NCBI GenBank assembly: GCA_947259405.1
Contig: CAMYLY010000004.1
Span: 535,198-599,197 of the forward strand
DNA: 64,000 nucleotides
From: an uncultured Gemmatimonadales bacterium
Lineage (GTDB): Bacteria; Gemmatimonadota; Gemmatimonadetes; Gemmatimonadales; GWC2-71-9
Reading direction: 5' to 3'
Shown here one piece after another: positions 51,213 to 58,374 of the stretch (the first letter of the stretch is position 1; each line of letters begins with the position of its first letter). The translations under genes and the position numbers were made by a program. The notes beneath the pieces are model-generated. The model did no database searches, had not been told where the DNA came from, and saw only the letters and a program-made list of their open reading frames with translations.

Positions 51213-52036
51213 GCGTCCTGACGCTGCAGGATGTAGACTTCGCGTACGACGACGTCGACGTGCTACGGAGCGTGTGGCTGGAGGTGGGACGCGGTGAGTC
51301 GCTGGCGCTCCTGGGCCCAAACGGTGTGGGCAAGACGACCCTGACGAAACTTGCTGTCGGATTACTTCGCCCATCACGCGGTCGCGTCAGGATCGCTGAC
51401 GAAAGCACCCTGCACCCTTCAACCAGCACCCCACATCCCGTCAACGTCGCGCACCTGGTTGGATACGTCTTCCAACATCCCGACCACCAGCTGTTCGCGC
51501 GAACCGTGTTCGAGGAGGTAGCGTTCGGTCCGACACAGCTCGGATTCCCACACGATGACATCGAGGAGTCTGTCGATGGCGCCTTGAGATCGCTCGACTT
51601 GGTCAAGGTCAAAGACCAACATCCCTACGACCTGCCGCTCCCGATGCGAAAACTGGTGACCATTGCAGCCGCAATTGCCCACCGACCGAAACTTCTGATT
51701 CTCGACGAGCCGGCGCAGGGAATGAGCCGTAGGCACGTGGACCTCGTGATCGGCGCTGTGCTGAGGCTGAAGGATCAGGGTCTATCGGCCATGGTCGTCA
51801 CGCATGATCTCGACTTTGCGGTTGAGGTGTGTGAACGCGCCGTCGTTCTCCGGAATGGTGGCGTGGCCTTCGACGGTCAGATGACGGACCTGGTCAAGGA
51901 CGGAACACAGCTGGAGCAGTGGAACTTGGTGCGACCGATGGCTTCCCAGATCAGCTTGGCGCTATCGCTCCGTGGGAGCCCATTCCGCGTTTCGGACGTC
52001 GCGATGCGTATTGCCCAACGTGTCAGCCGTGCCTAG
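51209..52036 (+). CDS. ECF transporter ATPase, catalytic subunit
   Basis: The 275-residue ATPase has an intact Walker A (GPNGVGKTT, K42), Q89, Walker B LLILDEPAQG (D166, E167) and H-loop VTHD (H199). Its signature motif is degenerate: LPLPM at 142-146 in place of LSGGQ. It complements the previous subunit, so the heterodimer has one working and one dead ATP site. Residues 68-77 (LHPSTSTPHP) are encoded by a copy of the TGCACC repeat at 51410-51439. Its end overlaps the convergent barrel gene by 4 bases. Confidence 0.9.
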   Translation: MSVLTLQDVDFAYDDVDVLRSVWLEVGRGESLALLGPNGVGKTTLTKLAVGLLRPSRGRVRIADESTLHPSTSTPHPVNVAHLVGYVFQHPDHQLFARTVFEEVAFGPTQLGFPHDDIEESVDGALRSLDLVKVKDQHPYDLPLPMRKLVTIAAAIAHRPKLLILDEPAQGMSRRHVDLVIGAVLRLKDQGLSAMVVTHDLDFAVEVCERAVVLRNGGVAFDGQMTDLVKDGTQLEQWNLVRPMASQISLALSLRGSPFRVSDVAMRIAQRVSRA

Positions 52037-52668
52037 CGACGCCCGCCGAACTCGTCCGGCGCGAGTCTGAGCCCGAGTTCCACCGACCAGATTGGCGTGT
52101 TATTGGTCGAATACAGTCGGTGGCTCAGTGTGGTGGCACCGGCAAAGATACTGATGCCTCGGCCCAGGGCGACCGACGCGCCGCCACCAATCCCAACCGC
52201 GAAGCTCGTTGCACCGCCCGGCTGATTCTGCACGGGCAACCCAGCCGTGTTGATGCCGAGCGGCGGCACTTCGGAATGGAGGACCTGGACGGGAACGCGC
52301 AGATAGGGGAAGAATCGGTCGGATACGCTCCAGGTGGCGGTCACGTCCGCGCCAACGCCGAGTAGCTGCCTCTGCTGGGTGAGTGAGATCTCAGAGAGCG
52401 ACGGTTGCGAGTACCAGACGTTCGCGCCCACGTGATAGGAGGCGCCAAGGACGTCAATCGGTATCGGAAGTGCGGCGCTGAACTGGAAGCCTGCACCTTG
52501 CCCTCCAAACGCACCCAGATACATGCCTGTCAGGTTGAGCTGGAGAGGAAACCCACTTGAGCGGCTGGACCTTCGCTGTGCGTGAAGGGGTGAGGCGACG
52601 AGTGCGAGAATCGCCACCGCGATGAGCCCGCGCGCCAGGTGGTGACATCGATGCTCGAGGAAGGACAT
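52033..52668 (-). CDS. Outer membrane beta-barrel protein, unknown
   Basis: The 211-residue protein has a signal peptide (GLIAVAILALVASPLHAQ) and a mature part of alternating short strands (LGASYHVGANVWYSQPSLS, FAVGIGGGASVALGRGISIF) that ends in a barrel-like C-terminal strand. It resembles small eight- to twelve-stranded barrels, without a specific family. It converges on the ECF ATPase gene with a 4-base overlap. Confidence 0.7.
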   Translation of the reverse strand: MSFLEHRCHHLARGLIAVAILALVASPLHAQRRSSRSSGFPLQLNLTGMYLGAFGGQGAGFQFSAALPIPIDVLGASYHVGANVWYSQPSLSEISLTQQRQLLGVGADVTATWSVSDRFFPYLRVPVQVLHSEVPPLGINTAGLPVQNQPGGATSFAVGIGGGASVALGRGISIFAGATTLSHRLYSTNNTPIWSVELGLRLAPDEFGGRR

Positions 52669-52851
52669 AGTAAGAAGTATGACGGGTGGAGGTCGGGTTT
52701 GTTAGGGGACTTCGATACTCGTCCTCCGCCCTGACTCTGACATCCGAATCCCCAGTCACCTCTAGCCTTTCCCGCGGTCACAACCCACGCGTGACCCCCG
52801 TCACGGCCCGCCGCTCGGTAAACTCCCAGGTTCTCGGGCGAGGTGACAACT
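52669..52851. other. Divergent intergenic region between two surface-protein genes
   Basis: About 180 bases separate the start of the minus-strand barrel gene from the plus-strand barrel gene. It should contain both promoters, but I could not identify clear -35/-10 pairs. GAGGTG at 52841-52846 is the ribosome site for the ATG at 52852. Confidence 0.4.
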
Positions 52852-53415
52852 ATGCGACTTGTGACATCGATCGTGATTGCGACCGCCGCTGCGTGCGTGG
52901 CACCGCCGGCGGTCGCTCAGGATGTGGGGAGTGGTTTTTGGGCCAGTGCCGTGCTTGGCACCGGCCGCCAGCGCTCGACGTGTGATATCTGTGCTGGTCA
53001 GGGTAACGGCGGTTGGGCGTTACGGCTGGCGGCAGGAGGAACCCTCAACCCGAAGATCCGGCTGGGTGGGGAGTTCCTGGGCTGGAGCGACAAGACCGAG
53101 GACATTAGCTCCCGGTTTCTGCTGCTTGCTCCAACGGTCTCTTGGCGACCGTCGAGTACGATCCCCTACTTCCTCACGGGCGGGATCGGGTTTGCCAGCT
53201 TTCAGACGGCGGACTCGACTGAGGCCCTCACGTCTTCCTCCTTAGGCGTGACGGTTGGCGTCGGGTACGAGCTTCCTGTCGCCCAGCACTGGGCCCTCAC
53301 GGGATATGCGGGGCTTTCGGGGTCGCTGTTCGCCGACCTCGTTCTCGATCGAACGAACATTGCCAGTGTGCGGCACACACTGCTGCACATTGGGATTGGA
53401 GTGGTGAGACGATGA
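52852..53415 (+). CDS. Outer membrane beta-barrel protein (OmpA-like fold), unknown
   Basis: The 187-residue protein has a signal peptide cut near AVAQD and a barrel-like mature part with alternating strands (KIRLGGEFLGWSDKTED, IPYFLTGGIGFASFQ, LGVTVGVGYELPVAQ). An early CDICAG segment may form a disulfide. ATG 52852 is chosen over GTG 52843 because GAGGTG lies 6 bases before it. Its TGA overlaps the next start (ATGA), so it is co-expressed with the large lipoprotein. Confidence 0.75.
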   Translation: MRLVTSIVIATAAACVAPPAVAQDVGSGFWASAVLGTGRQRSTCDICAGQGNGGWALRLAAGGTLNPKIRLGGEFLGWSDKTEDISSRFLLLAPTVSWRPSSTIPYFLTGGIGFASFQTADSTEALTSSSLGVTVGVGYELPVAQHWALTGYAGLSGSLFADLVLDRTNIASVRHTLLHIGIGVVRR

Positions 53416-54677
53416 TTACTAGGACGACAGTCGAGGGCCGAAGGGCGAAGGGTGCTCTGGCCCTCATCGCGTTTGCGGTGGTCGGATGTACCGACGAGGC
53501 GCTGCCGGGCCTGGGTGGCCCGAATGGCTTCGCCGTGGCCTATGGCATCTGGGCGCCAGGCCCGAATGACACCTGTACGGAGGAGGTCCACAACGGCTTT
53601 TCGGTTGTCGGAGAAGACGGCAAGCTCTATCCCACGTGGCATCCGCCTACGGATCCGGCGACCGGCTGCTCGTTCGGTCACGAACACGGACGGGATCCGA
53701 GCGGTTCCGATCTCTACGGTGCAGTCGGCGACATTCCTTTTGGGTTTGCCAACGAGCAGCTCGATCTTTGGGATCCGACTGGCCCCCGTCACGAGGACCA
53801 CTTCGGCCACAAGGTCGAATGGCAGAACGATGTCGAGATGCGTTTTGAAGGCGACGTCACCAATGCGTTCCTCAGTGTGCGGTGCGATATCTACGTGAAG
53901 ATGCATCAGGGATCGCATTCCCGTGATGCATTCACGAACAACCTGCACGAGTTGGCGTATCACGCGCGGTGCACCGACGGAACCGAGATCGACATCACGT
54001 TCCTCGCCGCTATCGGTGACGCAGGCCATTTTGTGCCGTCATGTGATCGCGACATGCAGATTCAGGCGGGCACGCCTTCACCCGCCAACTCGCCGGACGG
54101 AGGCGGACGCCGGATCATCCCCGACCGCACCTGCCTCGAGCAAGAAGCTTTCGTGGGTAATGGTGAAGAGTCAAATCTTCGGGGCGTACTGCGCGAGAGT
54201 TGGGAGATCTCTAGCAGTCTCCGAACGGAAGACGGACACTCACTCGTGCGCGTGAATCCGTATTTCCAGGTGATGCTGCCGAGTAGAATTTACGATCCGG
54301 CGCAGCCGAACGTCACGGGGCGACCGATCGCTGCATGTTACGAAACGTTGCTCGACGGTCGACAGATCGTCGCGGAGGAGTGCGATGAGTCGACGGCGGG
54401 CGGGGCGATCCTGGACATGGCGTTCGACGATCCGCGTTCCGTGTTCGACGGCGCGCATCGGTTCATGGACGTCAACAGCATTCGGATCGCGAACGCCGAC
54501 GGTCCCCGCGAGTGGCACACGGATCCGTTCGGCAAGAACGGACGCACCCAGCCGTTCCCGGGCTCAGTCCGTCAGGTGATAGCGTCGATTGACAACGATC
54601 GTGGGATTCGGATATCCGGTCCGGCGATCGGGAAAGATCGCCCCTACGGGGGCAACGGGGTACACGCTCCGAACTAG
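53412..54677 (+). CDS. Large hypothetical lipoprotein
   Basis: The 421-residue protein has a leader ending AFAVVGC, a lipobox, and then no repeats or motif I can name. It is rich in aromatic, His and Cys residues (for example CSFGHEHGRDPSG and ARCTDGTEIDITF), suggesting disulfides and a metal or glycan role. A GGGCC/GGCCC dyad and GAAGGGC units fall inside its first 20 codons (53433-53465). It is coupled to the barrel gene. Confidence 0.65.
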   Translation: MITRTTVEGRRAKGALALIAFAVVGCTDEALPGLGGPNGFAVAYGIWAPGPNDTCTEEVHNGFSVVGEDGKLYPTWHPPTDPATGCSFGHEHGRDPSGSDLYGAVGDIPFGFANEQLDLWDPTGPRHEDHFGHKVEWQNDVEMRFEGDVTNAFLSVRCDIYVKMHQGSHSRDAFTNNLHELAYHARCTDGTEIDITFLAAIGDAGHFVPSCDRDMQIQAGTPSPANSPDGGGRRIIPDRTCLEQEAFVGNGEESNLRGVLRESWEISSSLRTEDGHSLVRVNPYFQVMLPSRIYDPAQPNVTGRPIAACYETLLDGRQIVAEECDESTAGGAILDMAFDDPRSVFDGAHRFMDVNSIRIANADGPREWHTDPFGKNGRTQPFPGSVRQVIASIDNDRGIRISGPAIGKDRPYGGNGVHAPN

Positions 54678-54686
54678 AGAAAATGT

Positions 54687-54730
54687 AGGATGTAGGGTGC
54701 AGGAGTTTGAAGGCCTGCACCCTACATCCT
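54687..54730. terminator. 17-bp perfect inverted repeat between convergent genes (GTAGGGTGCAGG type)
   Basis: Bases 54687-54703 (AGGATGTAGGGTGCAGG) and 54714-54730 are perfect reverse complements with a 10-base loop. It lies in the 69-base gap between two convergent lipoprotein genes, with a pyrimidine-rich stretch after it. It is a likely bidirectional terminator, and the same units occur inside ecfT and the second ECF ATPase gene. Confidence 0.7.
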
Positions 54731-54746
54731 GCATTCTGCCCCTTTC

Positions 54747-55520
54747 TTATTCGCTCTCGCCCGCCATGAACGTCAATCGATACGCCTCCGCCTCGGCATC
54801 GTAGACTGCTTCGAAGCCAGCTGGCCACATGGTGACACCACCTGGTTCGGACGTCGTGGGCATGGTCAGTGCGAAGCTCTGTCGCTCCTGTAGGGTGGTC
54901 TGCGCGATCATTGGCTCCACCGACATCACGGTTTGGTCGTAATAGCCGACGATCATTGTAGCGGCGAACAACTCCGTGTCGTTGAGCTCAGACTCACGGG
55001 CGGCATGCATACCCATGCCCGGTACGCACAGGCCGACAAGCATGCCGAGCCCGGGGATGTCCATGTCCGGGAGCGCGTACCCCTCAGGCACTGTCGTGGG
55101 TTTCTCGAGGTTCGCGCAGTCCACGGCGGCCATCTCGGTCGGCGTCTTCGTGTAGAAGTGGAAGTCGAAATGCGGCGTCAGCCACGTTTCAGGCGGATGA
55201 CCATGGGCTTCCCAGTTGATGCCGACGTGATCGATACCCGTCGCTTCACGCACTTCCTCCGGGAACCGAACAGCGGCGATGAGGGGAGGAGGGAACTCCA
55301 TCGGGGCATCGGCCGGGGCGGCATCGATCGAGGCGAGCGGGACCGTGGCTCCGAACTCGACCAGCGCGTCACCGGTGAACGTTCCCCATGTACACACCTG
55401 GCTGCCGAAGACGTCACCGCAATCACCATCGACCGTACGGGGCGCCTCGGCGCAAGCTCCAAGCGCCGTGATTGCGCTTGCCGCCGCTACGCGGTGGAAG
55501 AAGGTTCGCATTGTGGTCAT
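54747..55520 (-). CDS. Hypothetical lipoprotein (TTHB210/DUF5602-like)
   Basis: The 257-residue protein has a lipobox (ITALGAC) and a mature part with two histidine-rich segments, WEAHGHPPETWLTPHFDFHF and CVPGMGMHAA, that resemble the TTHB210-like DUF5602 family; this match is tentative. These proteins often sit under sigma/anti-sigma control. Several Cys and His residues suggest metal binding. It stands upstream of the hairpin at 54687-54730 and is separated by 154 bases from the kinase array. Confidence 0.6.
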   Translation of the reverse strand: MTTMRTFFHRVAAASAITALGACAEAPRTVDGDCGDVFGSQVCTWGTFTGDALVEFGATVPLASIDAAPADAPMEFPPPLIAAVRFPEEVREATGIDHVGINWEAHGHPPETWLTPHFDFHFYTKTPTEMAAVDCANLEKPTTVPEGYALPDMDIPGLGMLVGLCVPGMGMHAARESELNDTELFAATMIVGYYDQTVMSVEPMIAQTTLQERQSFALTMPTTSEPGGVTMWPAGFEAVYDAEAEAYRLTFMAGESE

Positions 55521-55674
55521 TAAAACTCCTGGGAGAGGGGCGGGGCGAATCTAGGGCATGAGGACGGAGTGAGGAAGGGCTAGAGAGAATTGATCCCTCG
55601 GCTGAGCCGAACGTATGTTCGGGTGGGACATGCCTGTGACGAGGTGGCTCCTTACTGGTTGAGCGCAGCCCCTT

Positions 55675-58371
55675 CTATTGGCTTTCCGCTCGTGCCTTCA
55701 ATTCTGTAAACCAGTTGTCGACGACAATGAGGTCGCCGATCACGCCGCCGTCCCGGACGCGGACCATGAGGAAACGCTGATCATCCGACGAGATGTCGTA
55801 CTGGGGATGGAACTCGTAGTTGTAATACCCTTCTAGGGAGAACAAGACTTGTTTTTGTCCGACCACAAACGTTGTACTTGGAATCACCTCGGCAACGACG
55901 AGTTCGTTCTCAGCGTTCTTGTAGAAAATCTCGCGGCCGCTGTTTGCCCATACCGGCTCCGAGGCACCGTCGGACGATACTAACCAGCGTCCGTCATCGA
56001 CGTTGGGAAACGGCCGCACGTAGAGCTCCCACCGTCCCGATTCGTCGCCAATGTACGCGAGCCATCTCCCGTCGGGAGAAAGCGTCGGTGTATGCTCGTT
56101 GATCGTGGACTCATTGGCGATCGGCATTGGTGTCGTGTCGCCGGTCAACCGTTTTGCATAGATGTCGAGGTTGTCAATGCGGCCTGTCCGGTACACAAGC
56201 CATTCGCCGTCGGGTGTGAGAAACGCCTGGTTCACGGGCGTCTCCAAGTCCAAGACCACTTCCGCACCACCAATGCCGTCGGCGCGCTTGCGATACAGAT
56301 CGCGCGAGTCACCTCGTTCGGTGACGAAGTAGACGTACCGACCATCGGGCGTCCACCACGGGCGATGATCCTGACCGGCGGGGAACGTCAGCCGTGCCTC
56401 GGGCCCGTCGTCCAGTTGCTTGATCCAGAGGTCGCGTGCGGCGTCGCCCACCATGGCGATCGCGAGGTAGCGCTGGTCGGGGGAGATCCGTGGCGTGAAG
56501 AACTGGCCAACCCAGGCGGTATCGACCGCGGATGCACGACCGTTGCGGTCTACCCACGCGAGGTCATTCGGGGCTTCACCACCCAACCCCGCGACGTACA
56601 TCAGGGTGCCGGTCTCCGACGTCGTCAGGTCCAGGGCCCCGTCGATGCGGGTCGAGACACCATCGGCCATCGCCACCGGCGGCCCCGTCGTCTCGAGACG
56701 ATCGGCATCGAAGGGCACCGCCATGAGTGCGCCTTCAAACGTCACATAGATGATGTGGCCCGTCGGCACGTACCTGCCTTGCACACCACGCACAAGTATC
56801 TGGTGCTCCCCGGTCTGCAGGTCGAGCACGGCGATGTCCAACTGGTCGAGTTGGGACACCGTTCCGTGTGCCACGGACATGAGTATTCCCTTCTCGTTCG
56901 GCAGGGCGGCGGGCCAGTGATGACTCGCCTCTCCCTCGGCCGTATTCAGCGTGCTTACGACCTCAGGACTACCGCCTGTGGCGCGTACGCGCATGAGACC
57001 GGTGCCGGGAGTACCGCCATCGAAATAGATGTATCCGTCTCGGGACCACGCGCCTCCTAACAGGCCAGTTCCGGAATCGGCGACCGTGATCGGCGGACCG
57101 CCCATTAAGGACGCCACGCGGATCTCGGTTGGAGCACCGGTCGTGACGAACCCGACACTTTGCCCGTCAGGCGAAAAGAACGGTGACGTTGCAGCCTCGG
57201 TTCCTGGCAGCACGCGTGCTTCGAGGTCATCGCGCTCCCGCAACCACAACTCACCGCCCGCCGCTCCCAAACCGACATAGACCAAGCGACGTCCGTCGGG
57301 CGACAGTGCCAGCCGATTTCCATACCGGGTAATGAGGTCTTGAACCTCGGCCATGACCATCTGATAGCGGGTCACCGGTGGAGGTGTGACGCCACTCGGG
57401 CGGAACCAACCGATGGCCGCTACGAGTGCCAAGATCGCTGCAACCGTTGGCCACAAGACCTTGCGCCTTGGGCGCCGTGACGCAGGAGCTGCTGCCGCGG
57501 TCATCGCGGTAGCGGGCAGCGTGAGCGAGGTGTTCCCGAGTGCGGCGTTGAACTCCGCTGCCGAATGGAACCGATCGGCCGGGAGTTTCTCGAGCGCCTT
57601 GTGAATTGTCGCGGCGATATGCAGCGGCACCGTGTCTCGCGCGGCCGTCACCAACGGTGCTTTCTCAGTGATCACCTTGGCCACGATGGCTTGTGCCGTG
57701 CTCCCCGTGTATGGCGGATCACCGGCCAGCATCTCGTATAACATCGCGCCCAGCGAGTACACATCGGCGCGGGCGTCCAACTCACGATCGCCCATCGCCT
57801 GTTCGGGCGACATGTAGTGCGGTGTACCGATCGAGAGCCCCGTCTCCGTGATACGGCTTCCGCCAGCTTGGCTCACCGCCAACGCGATCCCGAAGTCGGC
57901 GATCATCGCCTGCTCGTCGTGTATGAGCACGTTTTCTGGCTTGATGTCACGATGGATCACGCCCTGCCGGTGGGCGTAGTCGAGTGCGCTTCCGACCGCC
58001 TTCGCGATGTCGACTGCTTCCTCGATCCCGAGCTGCTTCTCCTTATCCAGCTTGTCGCGGAGCGTCTCACCCTCGACAAAAGGCATGACATAGTAGAGGA
58101 ACGTCCCGCTGGCATCTTTCACTGTCCCGCTGTCATGCAGGGGCAGGATATGCGGGTGCTGCAGGTTCGCGGTGACTTTGATCTCGTTCAGAAACCGCTC
58201 GGCGCCGATCACGGCAGCCAGCTCCTGTCGCAACACCTTCAGCGCGACCTTACGGTCGTGTTTGACATCGTGCGCGAGGTACACGGTCGCCATCCCGCCC
58301 GCCCCGAGGTGGGACTCGATCTTGTAGCGGTCGGCGAGGGCCGTGGAGAGTTGGGCGGTTATTTCGGGCAT
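55675..58371 (-). CDS. Ser/Thr protein kinase with extracytoplasmic TolB-like propeller (1)
   Basis: The 898-residue receptor kinase has a Hanks-type domain at about residues 16-280: GAGGMATVY (glycine loop), K45 in VALK, HRDIKPEN and ADFG. A membrane helix follows at about 308-326 (LWPTVAAILALVAAIGWF), then a C-terminal PD40/WD-like beta-propeller (LSPDGRRLVYVG, FSPDGQSVGFV). The propeller should lie outside the membrane and sense a ligand. It is the third gene of a tandem array, 3 bases after gene 2. Confidence 0.93.
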   Translation of the reverse strand: MPEITAQLSTALADRYKIESHLGAGGMATVYLAHDVKHDRKVALKVLRQELAAVIGAERFLNEIKVTANLQHPHILPLHDSGTVKDASGTFLYYVMPFVEGETLRDKLDKEKQLGIEEAVDIAKAVGSALDYAHRQGVIHRDIKPENVLIHDEQAMIADFGIALAVSQAGGSRITETGLSIGTPHYMSPEQAMGDRELDARADVYSLGAMLYEMLAGDPPYTGSTAQAIVAKVITEKAPLVTAARDTVPLHIAATIHKALEKLPADRFHSAAEFNAALGNTSLTLPATAMTAAAAPASRRPRRKVLWPTVAAILALVAAIGWFRPSGVTPPPVTRYQMVMAEVQDLITRYGNRLALSPDGRRLVYVGLGAAGGELWLRERDDLEARVLPGTEAATSPFFSPDGQSVGFVTTGAPTEIRVASLMGGPPITVADSGTGLLGGAWSRDGYIYFDGGTPGTGLMRVRATGGSPEVVSTLNTAEGEASHHWPAALPNEKGILMSVAHGTVSQLDQLDIAVLDLQTGEHQILVRGVQGRYVPTGHIIYVTFEGALMAVPFDADRLETTGPPVAMADGVSTRIDGALDLTTSETGTLMYVAGLGGEAPNDLAWVDRNGRASAVDTAWVGQFFTPRISPDQRYLAIAMVGDAARDLWIKQLDDGPEARLTFPAGQDHRPWWTPDGRYVYFVTERGDSRDLYRKRADGIGGAEVVLDLETPVNQAFLTPDGEWLVYRTGRIDNLDIYAKRLTGDTTPMPIANESTINEHTPTLSPDGRWLAYIGDESGRWELYVRPFPNVDDGRWLVSSDGASEPVWANSGREIFYKNAENELVVAEVIPSTTFVVGQKQVLFSLEGYYNYEFHPQYDISSDDQRFLMVRVRDGGVIGDLIVVDNWFTELKARAESQ

Positions 58372-58374
58372 CGT

